Source: Mediannikoviicoccus sp037890055
GTDB lineage: Bacteria; Bacillota; Clostridia; Tissierellales; Peptoniphilaceae
DNA length: 64,000 bases
NCBI GenBank assembly: GCA_037890055.1
Contig: JBBKBD010000002.1
Reading direction: 5' to 3' (one strand)
The stretch's first letter is position 1; every line of letters starts with the position of its first letter. The position numbers were made by a program, and so were the translations under genes. Positions 17,394 through 25,185 of the stretch are shown here, piece by piece. The notes under the pieces were generated by a model. It had not been told where the DNA came from. It worked only from the letters and a program-made list of their open reading frames with translations, and made no database searches.

Positions 17394-18379
17394 TGTACAA
17401 AACCAACTTTTCTATACACTTTTCTTAAGGTTTTATTTGCTAAATAACTTGCTTTTGAAGCTCCCTTTGCCATTACTTCTTCAAGATATGCCTTGTCATT
17501 TATAAGTCTATTATATTCTTCTTGAATTGGTCTTAAACTTTCGATTATTAGCTCTGCTAAATCGTTTTTAAATGGTCCATAGCTTTCACCTTCATACTGT
17601 TTTACAATATCTTCCACAGGTTTGTTTGAAAAAGCTTGGTAAATATTTATAAGATTTTTTAAACCTGGTTGGTCGTCGCTATAACAGAAGTTTGCGTCTG
17701 AGTCGGTAACTGCTCTCTTGATTTTTCTTTCAATAGTTTTTGGATCATCCAACATTAAGATATAGCTATTTTCGTCTTCACTTGACTTGGACATCTTAAC
17801 ATTTGGGTCCTTTAAACTATATATCTTTCCTGTTTCCTTTCTAATTAAGTTATCTGGTACTTTAAAAGTATCTGAATACTTGCTATTAAATCTTATGGCA
17901 AGATCCCTTGCAAGTTCCAAATGTTGTCTTTGATCTTCCCCAACTGGAACGAAATCTGTTTGGTATAGTAAAATATCCGCTGCCATAAGCACAGGATAGG
18001 TAAAAAGTGCCGCATTTAAGTTTTCTTCTGATTTTTTTGCCTTGTCTTTGAACTGAGTCATTCTACTTAATTGCCCCATATATGAAATAGAGCTAAGTAC
18101 CCAGCTAAGTTCAAGATGCTGTGGCACATGGGACTGTACAAATATAGTTGACTTTTCTGGGTCAACATTACAAGCCATGTATAGTGCAAGGACTTCATAT
18201 GTCCTTCTTCTTAAATCCTTTGCAACTTGTGGAACTGTAATCGAGTGTAAGTCCGCTATTGCATATATACATTCATAATCTTCTTGTAGCCTAGAAAAAT
18301 TTTGTATTGCTCCTAAATAATTTCCTATTGTTAAACTACCGGAGGGTTGAACTCCGCTTAAAACTACTTTCTTATTCAT
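17387..18379 (-). CDS. trpS: Tryptophanyl-tRNA synthetase
   Basis: Class Ic synthetase that charges tRNA-Trp. The HIGH-like motif is in GVQPSGSLTIGNYLGA (residues 9-24), the KMSKS loop is present as KMSKSSED near residue 194, and GEDQRQHLELARDLA is intact. The 330 residues are the bacterial norm. The ATG follows GGAGG. It stands alone, with a hairpin after tsaD upstream and no T-box visible in the 112-base leader region. Confidence 0.97.
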   Translation of the reverse strand: MNKKVVLSGVQPSGSLTIGNYLGAIQNFSRLQEDYECIYAIADLHSITVPQVAKDLRRRTYEVLALYMACNVDPEKSTIFVQSHVPQHLELSWVLSSISYMGQLSRMTQFKDKAKKSEENLNAALFTYPVLMAADILLYQTDFVPVGEDQRQHLELARDLAIRFNSKYSDTFKVPDNLIRKETGKIYSLKDPNVKMSKSSEDENSYILMLDDPKTIERKIKRAVTDSDANFCYSDDQPGLKNLINIYQAFSNKPVEDIVKQYEGESYGPFKNDLAELIIESLRPIQEEYNRLINDKAYLEEVMAKGASKASYLANKTLRKVYRKVGFVQI

Positions 18380-18417
18380 AATTCCTCCAAAACATTAATT
18401 ACTTACATTGTATAATA

Positions 18418-18472
18418 TATCGTTGAAAAGTAAAAATAGAGACATGTGACAAATCTTTATCTCTACTTTTAT
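18418..18472 (-). terminator. Terminator between tsaD and trpS
   Basis: On the minus strand AAAAGTAGAGA pairs with TCTCTATTTTTACTTTT across a loop of about 17 bases, with a T-rich 3' arm. It would end the tsaE-tsaB-rimI-tsaD transcript. The long loop lowers confidence. Confidence 0.5.
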
Positions 18473-18491
18473 TTTATGCTTTAAAAATTTC

Positions 18492-19511
18492 TTATTCATT
18501 AAGCTCCAAGTTAGGATAAACTTTTAAGTCTAGCTCTGACACTTTGCCATTAATATAATTATAATAAGCTGCTGAACCAATCATTGCAGCATTGTCTGTG
18601 CAAAATATATTCGTTGGATAAAAAAGCTTCACTCCAATCTTGTCGCATTCTTTTTGAAGTTTTTCCTTAAGTTCAGAGTTTGCCGCAACCCCTCCAGAGA
18701 TAATAAATTTTTTCATATTATATTCTTTAATCATTCGTACTGACTTTGTAACAAGAACATCTAGAACAGCTTCTTGAAAACTTGCAGCAACATCATTTAT
18801 ATCAATCTCTTCATTTTTTTGATTCTTTTGATTCAAATAATTAAGCACAGCAGTCTTAAGTCCGCTATAGCTAAAGTCATAGGAGTTGTCATCAATAAGA
18901 GGTCTTGGAAATTCGATTGCATGTCTATCTCCAAGCTTTGCTCTCTTATCAATTTCTGGTCCTCCAGGGTATGGAAGTCCAAGAGCTCTTGCAATCTTGT
19001 CGAAACACTCTCCAGCAGCGTCGTCTTTTGTTCGTCCAATTATTTCTGTATTGTTATAGTCTTCAATATTTACTAAATAAGTATGTCCACCGGAAACCAC
19101 AAGACCTCCAAAAGGGGGTTTTAAATCTTTGTGCACCAAGTAATTAGCACATATATGACCTTCCATGTGATTCACTCCAACAAGTGGTATATCTAAGGCC
19201 ATTGAAAGTGCCTTTGCAGAGGATATCCCCACAAGTAGCGCTCCTATTAGTCCCGGCCCCTTTGTGCATGCGACAACATCTATATCTGAAAATTCTAATT
19301 CTGCCTCTTCTAGAGCTGCTTTAATGATATGGTTTATACTTTCTAGATGCATTCTACTGGCAATTTCCGGTACAACACCACCAAACACTCTATGGGTAGA
19401 AATTTGTGACGAAATTATATTTGAAAGTACATTTCTTCCATCCTCTACCACAGCAACGGAAGTTTCATCGCATGACGTTTCTATGGCTAAAATTTTTAAG
19501 TTCTTCTTCAT
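18492..19511 (-). CDS. tsaD: tRNA N6-adenosine threonylcarbamoyltransferase TsaD
   Basis: Transfers the threonylcarbamoyl group to A37 of ANN-decoding tRNAs. ASKHA-fold protein with metal ligands H115 and H119 in NHMEGH, plus ETSCDETSVA, SGGHTYL and IISGGVAANS. The 339 residues are normal. It is the last gene of the tsaE-tsaB-rimI-tsaD group and so near its partners TsaB and TsaE. Its start codon lies inside rimI: the two reading frames overlap by 47 bases, longer than usual. Confidence 0.97.
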   Translation of the reverse strand: MKKNLKILAIETSCDETSVAVVEDGRNVLSNIISSQISTHRVFGGVVPEIASRMHLESINHIIKAALEEAELEFSDIDVVACTKGPGLIGALLVGISSAKALSMALDIPLVGVNHMEGHICANYLVHKDLKPPFGGLVVSGGHTYLVNIEDYNNTEIIGRTKDDAAGECFDKIARALGLPYPGGPEIDKRAKLGDRHAIEFPRPLIDDNSYDFSYSGLKTAVLNYLNQKNQKNEEIDINDVAASFQEAVLDVLVTKSVRMIKEYNMKKFIISGGVAANSELKEKLQKECDKIGVKLFYPTNIFCTDNAAMIGSAAYYNYINGKVSELDLKVYPNLELNE

Positions 19512-19959
19512 CTATACTCAACCTCATTAATAATCCATCTTCCAATGGTTTCGAATAATATCCTTTTATTCTAGAAACTAATTTAAATCCATATTTCTCA
19601 TAAAGACCTATTGCCCTATAATTGAACTCTCGAACCTCTAATGTAATAGTATCTACTTCATTTTTTCTGCAAATTTCAATTATCTCTTGCATTATAAAGC
19701 TTCCTATTCCCTTCCCCCGATAATTTGGTCTTACCGCAATATTGTAAACATCACATTCGTTCATTATAATCATAATTCCAAAATATGCTACTGGAGTATC
19801 TTTATCAAATACAATATAAAAATGATTACATGGGTTATTGATTAGGGTTTCAAAAGATTCGTATGCCCATGGAAAACTGAAAATTTCATTTTCCATTTCT
19901 GATACTAGAGCAATTTCTTTACGAGTTACTTTTTCTACTCTATACATTTTTATTTTCAA
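19465..19959 (-). CDS. rimI: Ribosomal-protein-S18-alanine N-acetyltransferase RimI
   Basis: GNAT-fold acetyltransferase; the acetyl-CoA loop reads VRPNYRGKGIGSFI, followed by the TLEVREFNYRAIGLYEKYGF segment typical of RimI. It usually accompanies tsaB and tsaD, as here. The start is uncertain: TTG at 19959 is 4-5 bases from AAAGGG, and an ATG at 19947 is further away. Either way it overlaps the end of tsaB. The C-terminal 16 codons overlap tsaD in another frame. Confidence 0.93.
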   Translation of the reverse strand: MKIKMYRVEKVTRKEIALVSEMENEIFSFPWAYESFETLINNPCNHFYIVFDKDTPVAYFGIMIIMNECDVYNIAVRPNYRGKGIGSFIMQEIIEICRKNEVDTITLEVREFNYRAIGLYEKYGFKLVSRIKGYYSKPLEDGLLMRLSIDEEELKNFSHRNVMR

Positions 19960-20620
19960 GATCCCTTTGAGCCTGTGACTTTCTAATGTATTCAGGTTTT
20001 AAATCTAAATAATCCTTTTTAGCTTCATCTTTATTCTCATAAGCTATTTTAGAAATATTAGACGCTATATTGGTGTTTAAATTTTCAATATATTCATGTC
20101 CTAATTCTGAAATATCATCTATAAAAACATCTACATCTCCAACAAAAAGATATTTTTCATTAGTGCTTTTTAATTTTTCAGCCAAGTCTTCAAAGTAGAT
20201 TAAATCTTCACTTTCAATTCCTTCCAATCTTTTATCTTTCCATTGATATATTCCGTAGTAAACTCTTCCACCTCTTGCATCTATAATAGATACTATTTTT
20301 TCAGGAGAATACACTCCTCTTGCAATAGATTTTAAAGTAGAAACTCCAATTATGTCTTTATCAAACACCATTGCCAACGTCTTTGCCACTGTCATACCTA
20401 TGCGAAGGCCTGTAAATGACCCAGGACCCTTTCCAACTGCATATAGGTCTATATCGTTGGTGGATAATCCAAGCTTGTCTAAAAGCTCTTTAATCATAGG
20501 TACAAGAGTTTCACTATGAGTTCTCTTTTGGTTTATATTAAATTCTCCAATTATCTTTCCATCTTCCATTATACTGCAAGAAGATATCATTCCAGATGTA
20601 TCAATACTTAAAATTTTCAT
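19940..20620 (-). CDS. tsaB: tRNA threonylcarbamoyladenosine protein TsaB
   Basis: Non-catalytic partner of TsaD in t6A synthesis. The N-terminal LSIDTSGMISSCSI and the GKGPGSFTGLRIGMTVAKTLA motif identify the family. The 226 residues are normal, and the C-terminal half is the usual variable part. It overlaps the tsaE stop at its ATG and rimI at its end. Confidence 0.96.
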   Translation of the reverse strand: MKILSIDTSGMISSCSIMEDGKIIGEFNINQKRTHSETLVPMIKELLDKLGLSTNDIDLYAVGKGPGSFTGLRIGMTVAKTLAMVFDKDIIGVSTLKSIARGVYSPEKIVSIIDARGGRVYYGIYQWKDKRLEGIESEDLIYFEDLAEKLKSTNEKYLFVGDVDVFIDDISELGHEYIENLNTNIASNISKIAYENKDEAKKDYLDLKPEYIRKSQAQRDLENKNV

Positions 20621-21069
20621 TATAATCTCTCTATTAATTTCTTTTCCTCTCTGTTATTTCCTAAAATACTAAACTCTCTTTCAGTGGTAGAAGTCTTATC
20701 AATGTGTATCTCAATAAGATTTCTCGGCAAATAACTCTTTGCCCTTTCCGCCCACTCAATAATTGTTATGCCATCAGGATAAAATAACAAGTCAATGTCT
20801 AATGTTTCCATTTCAATTTCATTTTCCATTCTATAAAGATCTAAATGATTAATTTCAAAGTCACCATAGTAGGTATTAACTAAAGAAAATGTTGGACTTG
20901 TAACATAGTCTAAAACTCCAAGTTGTTTTAGTAGATATTGAGTAAAAGTGGTTTTTCCTGCACCCATATCTCCAACTAATGAAATAACAGATCCTTTAGT
21001 TAAGCCTTTAGATAATTTCTTTGCAAATTCATTTGTATCTTCTAAACTTTTTGAATTAAATTTATACAT
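20620..21069 (-). CDS. tsaE: tRNA threonylcarbamoyladenosine ATPase TsaE
   Basis: P-loop ATPase that resets the TsaBD complex. The Walker A motif GDMGAGKTTFTQ is at about residues 33-44, followed by TSPTFSLVNTY and HLDLYRM; the C-terminal IIEWAERAKSYLP segment is typical. The 149 residues are normal. The ATG follows TTGGAGCG, just after the ribU terminator. No separate promoter is visible in the 39-base gap. Confidence 0.96.
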   Translation of the reverse strand: MYKFNSKSLEDTNEFAKKLSKGLTKGSVISLVGDMGAGKTTFTQYLLKQLGVLDYVTSPTFSLVNTYYGDFEINHLDLYRMENEIEMETLDIDLLFYPDGITIIEWAERAKSYLPRNLIEIHIDKTSTTEREFSILGNNREEKKLIERL

Positions 21070-21079
21070 ATCGCTCCAA

Positions 21080-21106
21080 TAAGAAAGGAATCGCTAAGCG
21101 ATTCCT
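21080..21106 (-). terminator. Terminator between ribU and tsaE
   Basis: A perfect 10-base inverted repeat (AGGAATCGCT / AGCGATTCCT) with almost no spacer is followed on the minus strand by TTTCTTATT. It follows the ribU stop and precedes tsaE by only 11 bases. Confidence 0.75.
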
Positions 21107-21108
21107 CT

Positions 21109-21684
21109 TTATGCCTTATTAATATATTTTGCAATCGGCTTTACTAGTGCCACAGCTACGACTGAATTGAGAAATCCCTTTATTATATTGAATGGGATTA
21201 TAACAATAAGTAAAAATGTTGCTGAGTTCTTTACAAGCGGATTAATCTTTCCAAATGTCTTTGCATATACTGGTATATCCAATCCATATAGAGGAAAAAT
21301 AAAGAAATAATTACTTATGGTTGCTACTGTTGCCATTGCTAAAACTCCAATAGTTAAAGCAAATGCAGAGTTTTTAGCTGTCTTATTTTTACTATATAGA
21401 TATGAAGCTGTACATATCAATGCGCTTGAAACAATTAAGTTAGATAACTCTCCAATAAATCCCGTACTTGTTGATTGTACAATTAACTTTACTATCAACT
21501 TAATTATTATAACATAAAATCCTGCTAATGGCCCCATTGTGAATCCAGCTATAAGTGCTGGCACTTCTCCAAAGTCTATGTCCATAAATGGTGGGAACAT
21601 AGGTAGTGGAAAGTGGAACGCAATCATCAAAATTCCTGATATAGCACCAAGTAGTGCTATTCTTACCAATTTTTTAATATTCAT
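21109..21684 (-). CDS. ribU: Riboflavin ECF transporter substrate-binding subunit RibU
   Basis: S component of an energy-coupling-factor importer; it captures riboflavin and needs the shared EcfAAT module, not encoded here. The 191-residue hydrophobic protein has about six membrane segments and the N-terminal IKKLVRIALLGAISGILM plus FMDIDFGEVPALIAGFTMGP motifs of RibU. The FMN riboswitch and intrinsic terminator directly upstream give strong independent support for riboflavin as substrate. The ATG follows AGGAGG. Confidence 0.95.
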   Translation of the reverse strand: MNIKKLVRIALLGAISGILMIAFHFPLPMFPPFMDIDFGEVPALIAGFTMGPLAGFYVIIIKLIVKLIVQSTSTGFIGELSNLIVSSALICTASYLYSKNKTAKNSAFALTIGVLAMATVATISNYFFIFPLYGLDIPVYAKTFGKINPLVKNSATFLLIVIIPFNIIKGFLNSVVAVALVKPIAKYINKA

Positions 21685-21707
21685 ATCGTCCTCCTAATTA
21701 GGGGCAT

Positions 21708-21732
21708 AAAAAAACCCCGTATTACTTCGGGG
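21708..21732 (-). terminator. Riboswitch-controlled terminator before ribU
   Basis: A CCCCG/CGGGG stem with an 8-base loop is followed by seven T on the minus strand. It lies between the FMN aptamer and the ribU start, the expected position for transcription attenuation when FMN is bound. Confidence 0.9.
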
Positions 21733-21741
21733 CTATAATAG

Positions 21742-21853
21742 CTATCTCTTCTTTCATCCAGACTATACTGTCGGTTTTGGAATTTCACCAAATCGGCCTA
21801 AATGGCTCGCGGACTATAACCGCCGGTGAGGAATTACACCTCGCCCTGAAGAT
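21742..21853 (-). promoter_or_regulatory. FMN riboswitch (RFN element)
   Basis: The minus strand reads in order the RFN hallmarks TATCTTCAGGGC, ACCGGCGGT, AGTCCGCGAGC, GGTGAAATTCC, ACCGACAGTATAGTCTGG and ATGAAAGAAGA. All conserved paired and loop segments of the FMN aptamer are present. It binds FMN and should switch off ribU through the terminator that follows. Confidence 0.97.
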
Positions 21854-21859
21854 ACTTTT

Positions 21860-21887
21860 ATTATATCACAATAGCATACAAAAACAA
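21860..21887 (-). promoter_or_regulatory. Promoter of the riboswitch-ribU transcript
   Basis: -35 box TTGTTT (21887-21882) and a perfect -10 TATAAT (21865-21860) with 16-base spacing, located just before the aptamer. Oriented away from the aminopeptidase gene on the other strand. Confidence 0.75.
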
Positions 21888-21923
21888 ATTAATTTAATGG
21901 TACAATATAGTTGAGGTGATTAT

Positions 21924-23216
21924 ATGAATAAATACGTAAATGGACTTATGGACTTTATAGATAATAGCCCTTCCGTTTATCATGTTAATAAAAATATTAG
22001 AAAAAAACTTGAAGAAAATGGTTTTAAAGAACTTTTAAGATCTGAAAAATGGAAATTAAAAGATAATGAAAAGTATTTTATCAGCAATGGAGATTCTGCA
22101 ATTATTGCATTTACTGTCAATGACATTAAAAAGTTTACACACTTTAACATTGTCGGCTCACATAGCGACTCCCCTACTTTTAGAATAAAACCAAATCCAG
22201 TTATGGTCGAAAAGGAAAAGTATATTAAACTAAACACAGAAGTTTATGGTGGACCAATCTTAAGTACATGGTTTGATAGAAGCCTTTCAATTGCCGGAAG
22301 AGTTTCTGTTGTTGAAAATAAAAAAATAATTTCAAAACTTATAGACTTTGAAAAACCTGTTACTACAATTCCAAACTTAGCAATCCATATGAATAGAGAA
22401 ATAAATAAGGGTTACACTTACAATCCTCAAAAGGATACTTTACCAATACTTGGAATGTTGTCTTCAAATTTAGAAAAAGATGACCTATTAATAAATTTGA
22501 TTTCTGAAAGATTAAATGTTAAAAAAGAAGATATTCTAGATTTTGATTTGTTTTTATATGACACAGAAAAAGGAAAGTACATCGGAATAGACGAGGAGTT
22601 TTATAGCATTGGACGAATAGATAACCTTGGTATGGCCTACTCTTCAATTGAAGCACTAATCTCTTCAAAGTCAAAGACTGGAATTAATGTTGTATTAGTT
22701 TCAAATCACGAAGAGATTGGGTCAATGACAAAAGAAGGTGCCGATTCTCCTTTCTTAAGGGATGTGTTACAAAGAATTGTCTACACAACTGGAGGTGACT
22801 TTGAAGATTTTGATATAGCAATCGACAAATCATTTATGATTTCTGCCGACCAAGCACATGCCTTTCATCCAAATTACGTTGAAAAGAACGACCCAACTAA
22901 TTTTCCAATCATAAACGAAGGACCATGTATAAAAATGGCTGCTAGAATGAGTTACACTTCAGATAGCGTTTCAGCCTCATTTATAAATAAGTTATCTAGA
23001 GACATAGATGTTCCTGTACAATACTTTGTAAATCGTTCAGATATGCCTGGTGGATCAACAATCGGTCCAATTAACTCATCACATCTAAATATTAAATCTA
23101 TTGATATGGGATGCCCTATACTTGGAATGCATTCAGTTAGGGAACTTGGAGGATCAAAAGATCAAGAATATATCCATTTGTTATTCGAAAAATTCTTTGA
23201 AGATATAGCACTATAA
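21924..23216 (+). CDS. M18-family aminopeptidase
   Basis: Zinc metallopeptidase that removes N-terminal residues from peptides, likely for peptide use as amino-acid source. Metal and catalytic motifs are VGSHSDSPTF, SNHEEIGS, SADQAHAFHPNY, GGSTIGP and MGCPILGMHSVREL, all in M18 order. The 430 residues match bacterial apeB-type enzymes. It is on the plus strand and single, preceded by GAGGTGAT and an extended -10 (TGGTACAAT, 21898-21906), with a strong terminator after it. Confidence 0.95.
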   Translation: MNKYVNGLMDFIDNSPSVYHVNKNIRKKLEENGFKELLRSEKWKLKDNEKYFISNGDSAIIAFTVNDIKKFTHFNIVGSHSDSPTFRIKPNPVMVEKEKYIKLNTEVYGGPILSTWFDRSLSIAGRVSVVENKKIISKLIDFEKPVTTIPNLAIHMNREINKGYTYNPQKDTLPILGMLSSNLEKDDLLINLISERLNVKKEDILDFDLFLYDTEKGKYIGIDEEFYSIGRIDNLGMAYSSIEALISSKSKTGINVVLVSNHEEIGSMTKEGADSPFLRDVLQRIVYTTGGDFEDFDIAIDKSFMISADQAHAFHPNYVEKNDPTNFPIINEGPCIKMAARMSYTSDSVSASFINKLSRDIDVPVQYFVNRSDMPGGSTIGPINSSHLNIKSIDMGCPILGMHSVRELGGSKDQEYIHLLFEKFFEDIAL

Positions 23217-23258
23217 AAAATAGGAGATGTTGTTTCTAACAACATCTCCTTTTATTTT
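23217..23258. terminator. Bidirectional terminator between aminopeptidase and folD
   Basis: An 11-base perfect stem (AGGAGATGTTG / CAACATCTCCT, 7-base loop) has a T-run on the plus side and an A-run on the other, so it can end both convergent transcripts. Confidence 0.9.
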
Positions 23259-23271
23259 GTAAATTTAAATA

Positions 23272-24123
23272 CTATTTTAAACTCTTTTCTTTTGCTTGAA
23301 CAATTTGATCCATTAATAATGTTGAAGTAATCTTTCCAACTCCTCCAAGTCTTGGAGTGATACCTTTTACAAAGTCCTTTAGGTCTTCGAAGTCAGCATC
23401 CCCAGAAAGTTTACCATCTTCTCCCATGGAAACTCCAACGTCAATTACAATTGAATCTTCTGTTAAGAAGTCTCTTGTTAAGCTCTTTGCTCTTCCTGTT
23501 GCTGTAACTACAACATCTGCTTCTTTAAGAATCTTCTTCAAGTCCTTAGTTCTTGAGTGACAAATAATAGGTGTTCCATTTTTACCTAAAACCATCATTG
23601 CCATAGGCTTTCCAAGAACCATCGATCTATTTACTATTGCAACATTTTTTCCTTCAAGGTCAATATCGTAGTATTCCAAAATTTTCATTGAAGCATATGG
23701 TGTTGCAGGTTGGAAAGAAGAAAAGTCCCCTTGAAAAATTTTCGCAAGGTTTGTTGGTGTCATACAGTCAACGTCTTTCTTCCAGCAAACTGTTTGTTGA
23801 ATAACTTCATCATCAATGTGTTTAGGAAGTGGTCTAAAGATAATCATTCCAGTTACAGAATCGTCATTATTAAGCTTTTCGATTTCACCCTTTAATTCTT
23901 CTGTGGTAATAGATTCATCCAATAGCACTCTTTGTATGTCTATCTTATAATTTTCGCCCTTTTTTATTAAACTCTTTTCATAAGAGATGTCATTTGGGTT
24001 TTCGCCAACTCTTACGATGGCAAGTTTTGGAACATGATTTTCTTCTCTTAGTTTTTCCACTCTTGAAATAATATTTTCTTCAAGTTTTACTGCTAAATCA
24101 TTTGATGTTAAAATTCTTTCCAT
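23272..24123 (-). CDS. folD: FolD-like methylenetetrahydrofolate dehydrogenase
   Basis: Interconverts methylene- and methenyl-THF, and in canonical FolD also hydrolyses the latter to formyl-THF. The fold is clear: VRVGENPND, KDVDCMTP, GKPMAMMVL, VIDVGV and GGVGKIT in order, 283 residues. Two catalytic positions differ from E. coli FolD by my alignment: the lysine four residues after the active-site tyrosine (Y48) is L52, and the glutamine before PLP is F96 (IIFRPLP). A related divergent form is common in clostridia. I infer dehydrogenase activity, with cyclohydrolase activity doubtful. It ends the T-box-led operon. Confidence 0.9.
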   Translation of the reverse strand: MERILTSNDLAVKLEENIISRVEKLREENHVPKLAIVRVGENPNDISYEKSLIKKGENYKIDIQRVLLDESITTEELKGEIEKLNNDDSVTGMIIFRPLPKHIDDEVIQQTVCWKKDVDCMTPTNLAKIFQGDFSSFQPATPYASMKILEYYDIDLEGKNVAIVNRSMVLGKPMAMMVLGKNGTPIICHSRTKDLKKILKEADVVVTATGRAKSLTRDFLTEDSIVIDVGVSMGEDGKLSGDADFEDLKDFVKGITPRLGGVGKITSTLLMDQIVQAKEKSLK

Positions 24124-24599
24124 TATTTGTCCTCCATATAAATTCTATTTGTTTTAAGTGTTTCAGTATCGAATATTACATACCCTTTTTTATCATTAAA
24201 TCTTGGATAACTTGGACTACCTGGATTTAAAAACAATATATTGTCAGAAACTTCTTTTAAATAAACATGTGTATGTCCGAACAAAACCACTTGAGCTCCT
24301 GCAGCCTTAGCCCTAAACATAAGATTGGTCAATCCCGAATAAACATTGTATTTATGTCCATGAGTTATAAAAAAGTCTATCCCACCTATGTTTATAAGCA
24401 GCTCAGATGGCTCATCAGTTGCAACATAATCATTATTTCCTCTAACCACATATATGGGTTTATTGGTTATCTCTCCTATGTCTTTTCCGTCATCGGAGTA
24501 ATCTCCCAAGTGAATAATAACATCCACATTATTTTCTAAAAGACTATTTGCAACATCTTTATAACTTCCATGGGTATCACTTACTATTCCTATCTTCAT
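24123..24599 (-). CDS. YfcE/MJ0936-family metallophosphodiesterase
   Basis: Calcineurin-like phosphoesterase with the five metal motifs in order: DTHG (D8, H10), HLGD, GNND, THGH and GHTH. The 158 residues match the small YfcE/YsnB group, which act on phosphodiesters in vitro with unclear natural substrate. Its ATG lies inside the end of rdgB (23-base overlap), and it overlaps the folD start by one base. The rdgB-yfcE pair is common in Firmicutes. Confidence 0.93.
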   Translation of the reverse strand: MKIGIVSDTHGSYKDVANSLLENNVDVIIHLGDYSDDGKDIGEITNKPIYVVRGNNDYVATDEPSELLINIGGIDFFITHGHKYNVYSGLTNLMFRAKAAGAQVVLFGHTHVYLKEVSDNILFLNPGSPSYPRFNDKKGYVIFDTETLKTNRIYMEDK

Positions 24600-25185
24600 C
24601 TAAAATCCTCACCAATAATTCATTAAGTTTATTTAAGGCCCTAGCTCTATGGCTATATTTATTTTTTTCCTCCATGGACAATTGGCCAAAGGTCTTTTGT
24701 TCTCCTTTTGGTATAAAAATACTATCGTATCCAAATCCTTTTGTGCCCATTTCCTCTGAGGATATATCTCCCTCACAAATGCCACTTACTGAATACCCTT
24801 TTCCATTATCATCTATAAGATAAAGCACCGTTTCAAAAAAAGCAAATCTATCTTCTTTGCCTTCAAGTTCTTTTAGCATCTTTACTCTATTATCTTTTTC
24901 TGTTGGATTTTCTCCTGCATATCTTGCAGTTCTAACTCCAGGCTCATTATTTAATGCTCTAACGAAAAGTCCAGTGTCATCAGCAAGAGTTGCTTTTTTT
25001 ACTTTGTTATAAATATATTCTGCCTTTATTTTGGCATTTCCTTCCAGAGTAGGGGCATTTTCTTCTACTTCGTCCATGGATATATAATCATTCACACCAA
25101 TAACCTTTATACCCAAATGTCCTAGCATTTCACCTATTTCTTCAATTTTTCCTTTATTATGAGATGCAACTATTAAATCTTTCAT
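24577..25185 (-). CDS. rdgB: XTP/dITP pyrophosphatase RdgB
   Basis: House-cleaning enzyme that hydrolyses non-canonical purine NTPs (XTP, ITP, dITP) to monophosphates. Family motifs ASHNKGKIEEI, LADDTGLFVRAL, ARYAGENP, GFGYDSIFIPKGEQKTF and SHRARAL are all present. Length 202 is normal. Its ATG overlaps the gatB stop in TAATG. Confidence 0.96.
   Translation of the reverse strand: MKDLIVASHNKGKIEEIGEMLGHLGIKVIGVNDYISMDEVEENAPTLEGNAKIKAEYIYNKVKKATLADDTGLFVRALNNEPGVRTARYAGENPTEKDNRVKMLKELEGKEDRFAFFETVLYLIDDNGKGYSVSGICEGDISSEEMGTKGFGYDSIFIPKGEQKTFGQLSMEEKNKYSHRARALNKLNELLVRILDEDRNSK

Noticed and set aside
18380..18491. Possible T-box before trpS
   Set aside because: No TGG-ACC-GCG-type T-box core is present in the 112 bases; only a hairpin and AT-rich leader are seen.
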